Source of the DNA: CBDIHP01 sp965279195
GTDB lineage: Bacteria; Planctomycetota; Planctomycetia; Isosphaerales; Isosphaeraceae
Direction of reading: 5' to 3'
Length of the DNA: 52,598 nt
NCBI GenBank assembly: GCA_965279195.1
Contig: CBDIHP010000013.1
Span: 1 to 52,598, forward strand
Positions 18,531 through 27,141 of this stretch are shown here, piece by piece. Each line of letters begins with the position of its first letter. The first letter of the stretch is position 1. The notes beneath the pieces were generated by a model. The model had not been told where the DNA came from. It saw nothing but the letters and a program-made list of their open reading frames with translations, and made no database searches. The translations under genes and the position numbers were made by a program.

Positions 18531-20057
18531 ATGAACTCCAAATCCCCCTGCTGGAATCGAGCCATCCTCATGACGCCCATCCGGAAGTCGATCGGCATCC
18601 ACTTCACGCTGATCCTCGCCTTGTCTGCATCGATGGCCGGGGCCCAGTCGCACGGCCCCAAGTTCGGGGAGTTGCTCAAGAGGGTCCCCGATCAGGCGAA
18701 TGTGCTGGCCCTGATCGATGTGGATGCCCTGCTGAACAGCAAGATCGGGATCCGCGAGGGTTGGCGTAAGAAGCTGGAGAACCGCGAGGAGTCGGGCCTG
18801 GGATTCTCTTACGATATCCAGCGACTGGTCGTGGCCACTTCGTGCGACCTCCCCACCCTCGAGGACCGCTGGAAGCTGGGCCTTGGCGAGGCGCGGGGCA
18901 ACGTCCCGGACCTCAAGGCGATCGCCGCCCACGAAGGGGGCTACGTCGAGGACGTGCGGGGGGTCCCGGTCGCCTGGACGCCGCGCGGCTTCTTCCTGTT
19001 CCGCTTCGCCCCCAGGACGGTCGGTTTTGCCGGCCAGGTCGACCGTCAGGTCCTTTCTCGATGGATCGGCGACACCCTGAGCAGGCCCCGTACCTACCCC
19101 CCGGGCTTCGCGGATCGGGCATTCTTCCGCGCGGAGGCCGGGACGCCTGTCGTCCTGGCGGTGAACCTCGACGCGATCTTCTCGCCGCGACTGGTCGAAC
19201 CCTGGCTCAAGGGCCAGCCGGCCGTCCAGAAGGCCAAGCTCGAGGTGTCGTCGCTGGCCAATCGGTTGGCGGACGTCGAGTCGGCGTTCCTCCAGATCGA
19301 CGCGGCGGATGGCCTCCAGGCCACGCTCCACGCCGATTTCCGGTCCGAGGTCGACGTCGCCGCCCCCGTCTTCAAGGACCTTCTGCTTGCCCTCCTGGAT
19401 GAACGCGGAGTCGCCCTCCCGGAGATGGGGACGTGGCGGCAATCGATCTCGGCGGACAAGAAGTCCTATGAGCTAGTCGGACGGATCGGCGTCGAGTCGC
19501 TCAAGAAGGTGCTAACCTTCGCCCAGCCTCCCCGGATGGTCACCTCGCTCGGCCCCGACCGAACGATAGCACCGCCGGGCCAGGCCTCGGCGGCGGCGAC
19601 GTCCCCGTCCGATGTGGTCAAGGCTTCCCAGCAGTATTTCCGCAGCGTGGTCGACAAGCTCGACGGGCTCAAGCAGGAGAAGTCCGGCAGCTATGGCCGC
19701 TCCAAGGTCTGGTACGAACGCTACGCTAAGCAGATCGAGGAGCTGCCGATCCTGGGGGTTGATGGCGACCTCCTCGATTGGGGCGACCTGATCGCCCGGA
19801 CGCTCCGCGAGATGGCGTTTGGGATCAATTACTCGGTCCGGGATCAGAACTACCGGATGGCGCAACACCCGAACGGGGCGTATGGGGGCTACGACGGTTA
19901 CGTGATCGCGAGCAACAAGTCCTATGACGCCGCGGCCCTGAAACGCGCCTCGGATTCGGTGCTGAGCGTCGACCTCGACGGGCGCTGGCAGCGGATCGAG
20001 CACAGCATCGCCGAGACCCGTCGCAAGATGGTGACCAAATACAAGGTGGACTTCTGA
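18531..20057 (+). CDS. Exported hypothetical protein, about 509 aa
   Basis: Start taken at ATG 18531; ATG 18570 (MTPIRKSIGIHFTLILALSA SMAGAQS) would give a more typical signal peptide and is a fair alternative, neither having a strong ribosome site. The mature protein starts KFGELLKRVPDQANVLALID VDALLNSKIG, then alternates strands and helices (GFFLFRFAPRTVGFAGQVDR; AFLQIDAADGLQATLHADF). Organisation resembles planctomycete proteins that contain repeated DUF3352-like or SRPBCC-like segments, but I do not assign a family. A stem-loop terminator follows at 20091-20121. Confidence 0.8.
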   Translation: MNSKSPCWNRAILMTPIRKSIGIHFTLILALSASMAGAQSHGPKFGELLKRVPDQANVLALIDVDALLNSKIGIREGWRKKLENREESGLGFSYDIQRLVVATSCDLPTLEDRWKLGLGEARGNVPDLKAIAAHEGGYVEDVRGVPVAWTPRGFFLFRFAPRTVGFAGQVDRQVLSRWIGDTLSRPRTYPPGFADRAFFRAEAGTPVVLAVNLDAIFSPRLVEPWLKGQPAVQKAKLEVSSLANRLADVESAFLQIDAADGLQATLHADFRSEVDVAAPVFKDLLLALLDERGVALPEMGTWRQSISADKKSYELVGRIGVESLKKVLTFAQPPRMVTSLGPDRTIAPPGQASAAATSPSDVVKASQQYFRSVVDKLDGLKQEKSGSYGRSKVWYERYAKQIEELPILGVDGDLLDWGDLIARTLREMAFGINYSVRDQNYRMAQHPNGAYGGYDGYVIASNKSYDAAALKRASDSVLSVDLDGRWQRIEHSIAETRRKMVTKYKVDF

Positions 20058-20090
20058 TAAGCGGGAAAGTCTCGCTTCGTGCACTTCGCG

Positions 20091-20121
20091 AACGGCCACC
20101 GAGGTTGCCCCGGTGGCCGTT
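20091..20121 (+). terminator. Stem-loop terminator
   Basis: AACGGCCACCG and CGGTGGCCGTT form an 11-bp perfect stem around AGGTTGCCC, 34 nt after the stop of the 509-aa gene, followed by GTTGGTTC. Good position for a terminator though the T-run is weak. Confidence 0.6.
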
Positions 20122-20268
20122 GTTGGTTCGAAGGCACGGCCTCCCTCCCGTCCCTGCGGCCCCGTAGGCGATCGCCCTCCGGGTCGTCATTGACGCCTCA
20201 GGCGGGTCCCTGACCCGAGGCGAGGAATCCAGGGGAGCCCGAGTGATGTGCGCTGCGCCCCGTTTTCC

Positions 20269-21392
20269 CTCGTGGCCGATCAGTGTCGCACGGATGGGAA
20301 CGCCAGCCATTCGGGAATTGACCAGAGATGATCCGCCAACCCGGCCGCCATCGCCGGGCTCCTCGCTGAACCGGTAGGTCTTGCGGGCCTTCCTCGCGTT
20401 GCGGTGCCGAGCCGTCCCGTTCTGACGCTCCACGAACGACGTGTTGATCGACCGGCTCACCCTCGACATCCCCGGGGCCGCGATCACCGCAGCCATCGTC
20501 CCGAAGACCACTCGCGTGGCGATCGCCACCACCCGACCCTTCTCTCGTGTCTTCTCCACCACGGCATATGTCAGGCCCTCGGGCGCGACCTTGTCAGGGG
20601 CCCTGGGGCGTCCTCGCTTGCCGGTCCGGGGCGGCGTGATCGTCTCCCCGTACGCCTCAAGCAACGCGTCCTCGTAGGCCGGATCGCCGTCGCTGGTGAT
20701 CAGGGACATCAGACGGCCCCCGGTGCGACGCTTGACGTCCTCGACCACCGCGACGACGTTCTCGGCCGTCCGCTCCCCCGGCACGACGCTGACGACCAGC
20801 CGGCTCTCGGAGTCGATCGCGACGTGGTCCCAGGTGTCCCCCTTGCGGTTGTCGGCCGGGTCGAGCGGGTCGCAGTCCTTCTCCTTCTTGGCGACGAAGG
20901 ACCACTTCACATCGAACTGGACCTCGCGGGTCCGGGGGGGAAAGCCCGACGAGCTCGTCGTGCAGCTCGTGGGCATGCTCGCCGGCCAGCCGGCTCAGGC
21001 GGCCGACGGTGCCGCGGTTCACCTTGCAGAGCCGGCCGGTCTGCCGGACGCCGCACCCCTCGGCGATGTGCTCCAGGACTGACTCGACCTTCTCCGGAGG
21101 CAGCCGTGAGTCGAACAGGGGCGTCCCCTTCCGCTCGGAGAACCGGGCCTTGCAGGTGGAGCAGCGGAGCATCTTCCGCCCCTTATCCTTGCCGGACCGG
21201 CTGGTCACGGTCAGATTTCCGGCCCCCCGCTTGCCGTGCTCGGGGCAGCCAGAGTTCAGGCAGCAGAAGCGAGAGAGGTCGTCCATGGTGCGGCTCCGCC
21301 GATGCGATCCTCAAGGCTGATGGCCAGTTGTGTCACTTCCGAATGATAGACCAATGGTCGGGTGCCGTGCGACACTGATCGGCCACGATGAA
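20269..21392 (-). mobile_element. Decayed IS1-like element with perfect terminal inverted repeats
   Basis: A 24-bp exact inverted repeat (core GGCCGATCAGTGTCGCACGG) is found at about 20269-20292 and 21369-21392. No target duplication is recognisable. The transposase inside is frameshifted and lacks an internal stretch. It is a diverged relative of the element at 48211-49430. Confidence 0.8.
20280..21286 (-). pseudogene. IS1-like transposase, two-frame and internally deleted
   Basis: First frame (from 21286): MDDLSRFCCLNSGCPEHGKR GAGNLTVTSR, a zinc-ribbon N-terminus with CSTCKARF, then helix-turn-helix EGCGVRQTGRLCKVNRGTVG RLSRL. Near 20938 a CTTTCCCCCCC run requires a +1 shift into EVQFDVKWSFVAKKEKDCDP LDPADNRKGDTWDHVAIDS (catalytic Asp regions) and NTSFVERQNGTARHRNARKA RKTYRFS. 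After TYRFS about 45 residues normally present in this family are missing, and a second frame change leads to AGLADHLWSIPEWLAFPSVR H with stop at 20280. Not functional. Confidence 0.85.
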
Positions 21393-21475
21393 CTTTTGCG
21401 GGAAAGCCAATACTTGGCGCTGTTTACCATTCCCGCGTCAGTCCTCCACGATGATGGACCGCGTCATTCCATCGG

Positions 21476-22174
21476 TCATCGGCCTCGACTTCGCCTCGTC
21501 GCACGCGATGGCGATCCGCCTGGGGTGACGTCGGTGATGGCCTCGACCTCGCCCGGACCGGCCTCCACGTTGACCACGAGGGGGCCGTTGAAGTTGAGCA
21601 GCCCGCCGAGGTCCATCCGCCGGAGCTGGTCGAGCATCTTCACGGCCATCGTCAGCCGCCTCAGCGCCTGGGTCAGGGCCTTGTCGCGGAGGGCGAGGAC
21701 TTCGGACGGCACGTCCGGCTCCCCGGCCGTGCGGCACGCCTTGCCCTGGTAGTCGAGCCACGCGATCATCACGGCCTCGGCGGCGATCTCCTCGAGCGGC
21801 GACGGCCTCGGGCCCTTCAACGCCTCGAGCATGGAACGAGCCTGGTCCATCGCGGCCGAATGCAACGCCAGCATATTGCCGGTGCTCATCCTGAGCTGCA
21901 ACGCGATCGCGATTCGCGTGATGCTGTCGGTCCCGAGGTAGTCAGCGAGCCGGATCTCCTTCCGATTGACCATCCTCTTCACTTCGGCCAGCGCGGCCAC
22001 GTCGCCCTCCTGTGCCCTCCGCACCAGCCCCCGGGCCTTCTCCGCCGCGGCGGCGGCGTCGCCACTTCCACCGGCCGGGGCGATGGTACCCGAGGGCGAG
22101 GAGGTGGGCCTCGATGACGGCGAGGCGGTCCTCGACCTCGGCCTGGATCCAGGCGTCTTCGCGGATTTCGGCAT
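21476..22174 (-). CDS. Hypothetical Ala-rich helical protein (start uncertain)
   Basis: Its recognisable part starts at GSGDAAAAAEKARGLVRRAQ EGDVAALAEVKRMVNRKEIR LADYLGTDSITRIAIALQLR and ends LLNFNGPLVVNVEAGPGEVEAITD. The frame upstream of this overlaps the 135-aa gene; the ATG at 22174 is the nearest start but yields an Arg/Ser/Pro-rich leader that looks like out-of-frame translation. Either translation starts at an unusual codon near 22080-22095 or a frameshift has fused the two genes' boundaries. Gene pairs of this kind (short MSLKRRNG protein followed by an Ala-rich helical one) recur in planctomycetes from memory. Function unknown. Confidence 0.55.
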   Translation of the reverse strand: MPKSAKTPGSRPRSRTASPSSRPTSSPSGTIAPAGGSGDAAAAAEKARGLVRRAQEGDVAALAEVKRMVNRKEIRLADYLGTDSITRIAIALQLRMSTGNMLALHSAAMDQARSMLEALKGPRPSPLEEIAAEAVMIAWLDYQGKACRTAGEPDVPSEVLALRDKALTQALRRLTMAVKMLDQLRRMDLGGLLNFNGPLVVNVEAGPGEVEAITDVTPGGSPSRATRRSRGR

Positions 22175-22349
22175 CGATCTGCTCCAGGGCTTCACGCCTG
22201 GCCTCCTGGGTGTCGAGGCGGGCCTTGAGGTCCGATTGAGCCAGGGCGTAGGCGGCGTGCCCGCTCGCCACGTACTCGCTCACGACCTTCCCACCGACCT
22301 TCCGGTTCCTGTAATAGTATAGGCATCCGTTCCGGCGTTTCAGGCTCAT
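21942..22349 (-). CDS. Hypothetical 135-aa protein, C-terminus probably frameshifted
   Basis: Begins MSLKRRNGCLYYYRNRKVGG KVVSEYVASGHAAYALAQSD, resembling integron- or phage-like small planctomycete proteins with a Tyr-rich strand hairpin, then a long helix (LKARLDTQEARREALEQIDA EIREDAWIQAEVEDRLAVIE AHLLALGYHRPGRWKWRRRR). The residues after WRRRRR are Gly/Arg/Glu-rich and look like translation of the following gene in a wrong frame, so the original stop was probably near GYHRP...RRRR. It overlaps the next gene by over 200 nt. Confidence 0.6.
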   Translation of the reverse strand: MSLKRRNGCLYYYRNRKVGGKVVSEYVASGHAAYALAQSDLKARLDTQEARREALEQIDAEIREDAWIQAEVEDRLAVIEAHLLALGYHRPGRWKWRRRRRGGEGPGAGAEGTGGRRGRAGRSEEDGQSEGDPAR

Positions 22350-22685
22350 CGGCGTGTCCTACCCTTTCCGTCACTGCCTCACTCGGTCTGGAGGCGCATT
22401 CCTGGACCTTGCAGATCGCCGGATCTCGGCGCAAACTCGGCGGGGCCGGGGCGGTGTCCGCTCACCCCTCCCCACAGCGTCGCTGCCCGATCCGACGATT
22501 CGCCCTGGTTCGTCACAACCGGGTCCGCTCGCACCGGCATGTCATCGCTTAGGAGTTCGTGAATTTTCGTGGAATTCCCGGATTCGCCCTGACATCAGCC
22601 CGTGCGAACCCTGTCCATGCCGCAGGCCCGCGGCCGGGCAGGCCTGCGGCACGTCGATGAAGGAGTATGGAGCGATCGGATCCCA
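22350..22685. other. Intergenic region downstream of dnaB
   Basis: Contains an 11-bp perfect stem-loop (TGCCGCAGGCC at 22618-22628 with GGCCTGCGGCA at 22641-22651), 35 bp past the dnaB stop, a possible terminator without a T-run. The rest lacks coding signals. Confidence 0.5.
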
Positions 22686-24029
22686 CTAGCACGCGTTGCA
22701 AATGGCGCCCCCGTCGCCATGGATGCGGCGGTAGATGTCCGGCTCATGGAACGTGGTGGTGGGGGCATGGAAGAGCAGGTCGACGGCGCCGAGGGGGCCG
22801 CTGCGATTCTTGCGGATCAGCAGCTTCGCTGCGTCGTCCTTGTCCGGGCGCTCCCTGTGGATCATCAGGACCACGTCCGCATCCTGCTCGATATCCCCGG
22901 ACTCGCGCAGGTCGTGGAGATGGGGTTCCCTCTTCGGGCCCTTCTCCAGATCTCGGTTGAGTTGGGAGACGGCCACGACGGGGATCTTCTGGTCCTGGGC
23001 GAGCCGCTTGAGGCCCCGGGTGATGGCGCCGATCTGCTGGTGCCTGGGGGCCGAACGTAGCGCCCCGGGTGCGGCCATGAGGCCGATGTAATCGACGACC
23101 ACGAGCCGGATGTCGTTGCGACGGATGTGCATCCTCGACCACTCGATCACGTCGTCGATCGTCGCGGAGCTGTCGGAATTGATGATGATATTCAACCCGG
23201 CGAGCCGGGCCGCCGCCGCCTCCACCCCCCTCCATTCCTGCGAATTGAGTGCGTCAGTCCTCCTCGACAATCGATCCCCGGGGATCCCGGACTCCGATGC
23301 CAGGGCGCGCGTGAACAGCTCCCGGCCGCCCATCTCCAGCGAGACGCAGAACACCCCCACGTTATGCCCGGCGACGGCCCTGATCAGGTTCAGGGCGACG
23401 CAGCTCTTTCCCATGCTCGGTCGGCCCGCGACGACGATGAGCCGGCCCGGCTCGAGGCCCCCGGTCGCCTGGTCCAGCTGCCGCCAGGGCGTGGGGAAAC
23501 CGAGCATCTCGCCGTCCCCGATCCTCCTCATGAAGTCGAGCGACTCGGCCGCGAGCGCGCCGAAGCCCTGGCCACTCGGCCGCGAGCCGTGGGATCGTAT
23601 CTCCTCGATGCTGCGGGACATCGCGGCGGCGAGGTCGTCGAAATCCCCGGGCGACTCTAGGGGCGATCTTTGGAACCGCTCGATAGCCTCCTGCATTCGC
23701 CTCTTCTGCGCCAGCTCGAGGACCCGGCGGGCGTGGTATTCGGCATCCACTCCGTGGGGCACTGCATCGTAGAGCGCCCGGATATCGTCCAACTCGATGC
23801 CCGTGATCAGCCGCTGCCCCAGGATCGTGGCGAAGGTGAAGAAGTCGACGGGACTTCCCGACCGATGCTGCTCAAGGATCAGGCTGTAGATGATCCCGTG
23901 CCGTTCGACGAAGAAATCTCCCTGGGCAAGGATGGGGGCGATTTCCTCGATGCGGGTCGGATCGTACATCAGCGATCCGAGGACCTGTCGCTCGATGTCC
24001 AGGTTGTAGGGTTCGGGATCGTGACGCAT
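22686..24029 (-). CDS. dnaB: DnaB-type replicative helicase
   Basis: A 447-residue protein. N-terminal DnaB domain (NLDIERQVLGSLMYDPTRIE, DFFVERHGIIYSLILEQHRS), linker, then the RecA-like hexameric ATPase: Walker A GRPSMGKS (202-209), CVSLEMGGRELFTRALASES, Walker B RLVVVDYIGLM, sensor VVAVSQLNRDLEKGPKREPH LHDLRESGDIEQDADVVLMI. All hallmark DnaB motifs are present and length is normal. The start codon overlaps the stop of the upstream winged-helix gene by one base (TGATG), implying coupled translation. It probably serves replication of this plasmid or a resident prophage-like module. Confidence 0.95.
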   Translation of the reverse strand: MRHDPEPYNLDIERQVLGSLMYDPTRIEEIAPILAQGDFFVERHGIIYSLILEQHRSGSPVDFFTFATILGQRLITGIELDDIRALYDAVPHGVDAEYHARRVLELAQKRRMQEAIERFQRSPLESPGDFDDLAAAMSRSIEEIRSHGSRPSGQGFGALAAESLDFMRRIGDGEMLGFPTPWRQLDQATGGLEPGRLIVVAGRPSMGKSCVALNLIRAVAGHNVGVFCVSLEMGGRELFTRALASESGIPGDRLSRRTDALNSQEWRGVEAAAARLAGLNIIINSDSSATIDDVIEWSRMHIRRNDIRLVVVDYIGLMAAPGALRSAPRHQQIGAITRGLKRLAQDQKIPVVAVSQLNRDLEKGPKREPHLHDLRESGDIEQDADVVLMIHRERPDKDDAAKLLIRKNRSGPLGAVDLLFHAPTTTFHEPDIYRRIHGDGGAICNAC

Positions 24030-25009
24030 CAGTTGGCCCTCCCCGACAGCCTCGGCTTCGTCGGCCCGCACCCGATCCCGACCCTCCTGGCCCTGGGTGC
24101 GGCGTCGTAGAAGTCCCTGTCCTCCGGATCGATCACGATTGATTGCGTTGGCTGAGGCGTTGTCGGCTCGCGGCGATCCTCGAGGATGCCACCTTCCTCG
24201 TCGGCCCGCCTTCGGATCGCCTCCCTGAGCCAGCCGGGCGGATTGGCCTTCGCGAGCGAGACCCTCGCCATCTCGGCCACCCGGACCGGCGAGTGCCCAC
24301 GAGCGATCGCATCCCGCGCCACGGAGGCGAGGCCCAGGGCGAACCCGGGGCGATCGGAGTCCTGGGCCTCCTTCCGGACGGACTCGACCGCTTCGACCTG
24401 CTCCCGGGTCAATTCCCGCTCCCGGTCGAGACACGGCGGCGGCCCTTCTTGCTTGTTCGTTGTTCCTTCGGAATTGCTCCTAATTCTGCGGACATTCCCG
24501 TCCCCCTGGGGGAGGGCGAGGCCGTCCCCCAGGTGGGGGGCATCACCGTCCCCCTGGGCCCCCGACAACTCGCGGCATCCCTCGGGTCCGGAGTCCGCCT
24601 CGACGCCGAGGATCAAGAAGGGGACTTTGCCGTCGCTGCTCGTCGCATCGGACCATCGGTCTCGAAGTCTCTCGGCGGCTTCTTCCATATCCTTCCTGGT
24701 GACGCACGTGGGGGAGGCCGGATCGACTCGGCGTCGCATCAGGATCCCCATGCGGTCGCCCTTCGCCCGGTCCGGGACGACCCGGGCGATGTATCCAAGG
24801 GCCTCCAATGCGGCCAGGCGTCGCCTGACGCTCCGGGGGGCCACCCTGAGATCCGCGGCCAGCCGATCGTTGCTGACCCAGGTGAATGGGTTGCGCCGGG
24901 CGTAATGCTCCAGGGCGATGAAGGTCGCGAAGAGCGATGGAGAGAGGTGCGGTTGGCCCGCCGTTTCCTTGGGGAGCCGGACGGTCCACGGAATCACGCG
25001 ATTCGTCAT
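24029..25009 (-). CDS. Winged-helix replication protein (primosomal/initiator-like)
   Basis: A 326-residue protein starting MTNRVIPWTVRLPKETAGQP, ribosome site GAGG just upstream. Residues about 22-80 form a winged-helix domain (LSPSLFATFIALEHYARRNP FTWVSNDRLAADLRVAPRSV RRRLAALEALGYI). The middle is disordered and acidic; the C-terminus has helical segments (FALGLASVARDAIARGHSPV RVAEMARVSLAKANPPGWLR EAIRR) similar to DnaD/helicase-loader tails. Because it is translationally coupled to DnaB, a role in loading the helicase at an origin is likely. Phage and plasmid modules with this order are known. Confidence 0.7.
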   Translation of the reverse strand: MTNRVIPWTVRLPKETAGQPHLSPSLFATFIALEHYARRNPFTWVSNDRLAADLRVAPRSVRRRLAALEALGYIARVVPDRAKGDRMGILMRRRVDPASPTCVTRKDMEEAAERLRDRWSDATSSDGKVPFLILGVEADSGPEGCRELSGAQGDGDAPHLGDGLALPQGDGNVRRIRSNSEGTTNKQEGPPPCLDRERELTREQVEAVESVRKEAQDSDRPGFALGLASVARDAIARGHSPVRVAEMARVSLAKANPPGWLREAIRRRADEEGGILEDRREPTTPQPTQSIVIDPEDRDFYDAAPRARRVGIGCGPTKPRLSGRAN

Positions 25010-25072
25010 GCCTCACCCCCTTCCGTCGTCGGGAGATCGGGGCGGACGGCGAAACTCCAACCCGCAAGGGGT

Positions 25073-25101
25073 TTGACACCAGGCTGGCTGTAAATCATAA
25101 T
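25073..25101 (+). promoter_or_regulatory. Near-consensus sigma70 promoter
   Basis: TTGACA (25073-25078), 17-bp spacer, CATAAT (25096-25101) on the plus strand, divergent from the winged-helix/dnaB operon. No plus-strand protein gene follows, which suggests a noncoding transcript. Confidence 0.6.
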
Positions 25102-25107
25102 CGGATG

Positions 25108-25224
25108 TACCTCGATCGTATCGGACACGGTCGCGGAACGGCCATCCCGGTGTCGAAATCACCGTGAGGCCACCAAATGTAGATCACCGAGACGCCCCAG
25201 TCGATCTCACTCGTCTGGGGCGTC
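25108..25224 (+). ncRNA. Candidate small RNA between promoter and hairpin
   Basis: The promoter at 25073-25101 would start transcription near 25108. A 10-bp perfect stem, GACGCCCCAG (25191-25200) with CTGGGGCGTC (25215-25224), closes the interval; a T-run is lacking, so termination is uncertain. No open frame of plausible composition exists in between. The divergent location relative to a replication operon recalls plasmid regulatory RNAs, but the RNA is not antisense to the operon as drawn. Confidence 0.35.
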
Positions 25225-25285
25225 CTCGTCGAAGTCGCAAAAGCTCGTGGCGAGAGTTTAGCGATCTAGGTATGAGAACGTCGCC

Positions 25286-25543
25286 TCACGCCATCGACGG
25301 GTCGACCCGGTGCAATCCGGATGGCTCCCTCATTCCCTCGCCGTCCGGCCCGCCGAACCTGGAACTCGCCAGGACGGCCTCGACGCTCGAGGCCGCGATC
25401 TTGGGCCTCGCGCCGGGCACCCTCAAGCCCTCTAGGATGCCGCCCTCCATCATTCCCACGATTGCGCGCCTACTGCAGCGCAGCCGTCGGGCGGCCTCCG
25501 CGATCGTGAGCATGTCGCTCACGCGGGACAGATCGGGCACCAT
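25286..25543 (-). CDS. Excisionase-like helix-turn-helix protein, 85 aa
   Basis: ATG at 25543 with AGGAGGT six bases upstream, an excellent site. MVPDLSRVSDMLTIAEAARR LRCSRRAIVGMMEGGILEGL RVPGARPKIAASSVEAVLAS SRFGG is the HTH_17 pattern with recognition helix SRRAIVGMMEGG. It probably regulates neighbouring replication genes or is a recombination directionality factor; no integrase is present nearby. Confidence 0.8.
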   Translation of the reverse strand: MVPDLSRVSDMLTIAEAARRLRCSRRAIVGMMEGGILEGLRVPGARPKIAASSVEAVLASSRFGGPDGEGMREPSGLHRVDPSMA

Positions 25544-26759
25544 GCTAGACCTCCTGGTGCGAAACAAAGAGGCGACCTGCCTTCGGGCCACGCGGGGCAC
25601 GCACCAGGAACTGGGCCAGATGGCCCGCCCCCGATCACGTCCTGGCCGGCCTGGCCATGAGAAGCAGTATTCGAGTCGCCCTTGAGTTATACGTCTTCGG
25701 TTGCAGTGGCTCCATCCAGCCAGTTCCCTCCCAACCGAGATAACTTCATTGTAATCCCTCTCAAGGGAAACGTTCAATAACGAACTCGGTTGTGTTCACG
25801 ACAATTGTGTCTAACATATCGATAGTAATTGTAGTTCGCGAATTACATTTAATTCACAATTTCCATCTCCAGCTTGGTTTAAGCCGAATCCTCCGCATGT
25901 CACGTCACAGCCCAGGCCGTCCGCACCGTCCGTTAAGACGGGATGGGGTCGGCCCAACGTTTCGCGACCGACTACCGGAGATGAGCCAGGCGTCCTCGTC
26001 GGTTTGGGAGTGCGGCCCCATGCGGCTCGATGAACGCGACGCTCTGCCCGGCCTGTACTTCATGCTTACGGCGGAGATCCCAGCGGAGGAGAGTTGAAAG
26101 TATCGCACCGGCGGGACCGGCTGGAGATGACAGAAGATGTCGAGGCGGGATAGAGCCCGGCTTGCAGTCCGCAACGCCTCGCTCGGCCACCCTCAGCTCG
26201 GTACGAACTCCGAATTTCTGCGGCGATCGGACCGACTCCAGCCGGGCTGAGACGGGCAATACGCACCCGTTCTCATTGACGACGTCGGTCAACCTCGATG
26301 GCATTGAACGGTGGCTCATCTCCGCAAAATGATGCGAGGCTGGCCGCCCACGAGTGCAAGGAGGAGCTCGGGCGTGGCCCGCCTCACGTTGTAGGACCAC
26401 TCGGAGATCGCCACGTATCAGTGCAGGGATTCCTCGTTGACGCCCCGGAGGTCCGGGGCTGATCGCTCTTCGCCACGAATGGGCTCGCCGATCACATCCC
26501 CGGATGCTCGACGGAGTCTGCCCGGGCCTGGTGAGTCCGATGCCTGTCCGTCCATCCAGGTGGCATGCCCTCTGGGAAGACCTTCCTTGCTGATCGGCCT
26601 GCCTCCATGCCATGGCCTCCTGCGCGTGGTAGGGATTCGACCACGCGCAGGATCTCGGACGGTCGCAAGCCAAGTTGGCGATCGCAATCCGAGCAAGGGA
26701 TGCTCGAAATCCTCGGCCGACTTCGTCCTTACATTACGGCAAAAAGTACCGATTCGGCT
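25544..26759. other. About 1.2 kb with decayed sequence and an AT-rich patch
   Basis: From 25780 to 25880 the DNA is strongly AT-rich (promoter region of the 85-aa HTH gene or an unwinding element). Minus strand 26330-26440 translates as VNEESLH-stop-YVAISEWSYNVRRATPELLLALVGGQPRI, a coherent helical segment broken by one stop, so a decayed gene remnant of unknown family. A 12-bp perfect hairpin (CCTGCGCGTGGT at 26619-26630, complement at 26640-26651) follows. No intact gene is seen. Confidence 0.5.
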
Positions 26760-27023
26760 TCAATCTGAGCGGGCCAGACCGAGTCCGGTCGAAACCGCCC
26801 CGCGGTGCCGCTCACTCAGGGACGCAGGGTGGACGGGCACCGGACGCGGGAATGCTGCTCGTCTTGCCATGTCGAGCACAATGGTTTTGCTGAACCGCAA
26901 GTGGCCGTCGATCAACAGTGCTGGGAGCGTCCCCTCCCGAACGCATCGCTCGATCGAAACCGGTGGGACGTCCAACCACGACGCCAACTCGTCGAGAGTC
27001 AGCCAATCCTTCGCTAGGTCCAT
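26760..27023 (-). CDS. Helix-turn-helix protein, 87 aa
   Basis: MDLAKDWLTLDELASWLDVP PVSIERCVREGTLPALLIDG HLRFSKTIVLDMARR is an excisionase-type HTH: helix LDELASWLDVP, recognition helix VSIERCVREGTL, then a wing with LRF. The tail is Pro/Arg-rich. Upstream DNA (27025-27120) is AT-rich and likely holds its promoter. It sits beyond the distal end of the CRISPR array and is probably unrelated to it. Confidence 0.75.
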   Translation of the reverse strand: MDLAKDWLTLDELASWLDVPPVSIERCVREGTLPALLIDGHLRFSKTIVLDMARRAAFPRPVPVHPASLSERHRGAVSTGLGLARSD

Positions 27024-27141
27024 GGCTTTGCCTCTTTGGCTCCCTTCAAAATTTCCAACTAACGCACTAAATATAGTATCGCATCAATTTAATTGACACA
27101 ACCGCATTCTTTCACAATTCTATTCAATCTCGTCCACTTCG

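Noticed and set aside
19825..20200. Minus-strand continuation of the IS1-like transposase frame beyond the element
   Set aside because: It reads past the terminal inverted repeat into the antisense of the 509-aa gene; the true C-terminal residues are in another frame ending at 20280.
25972..26673. 233-codon minus-strand open frame
   Set aside because: Composition is Arg/Ser/Pro-rich, no ribosome site, and a coherent remnant in a different frame occupies part of it.
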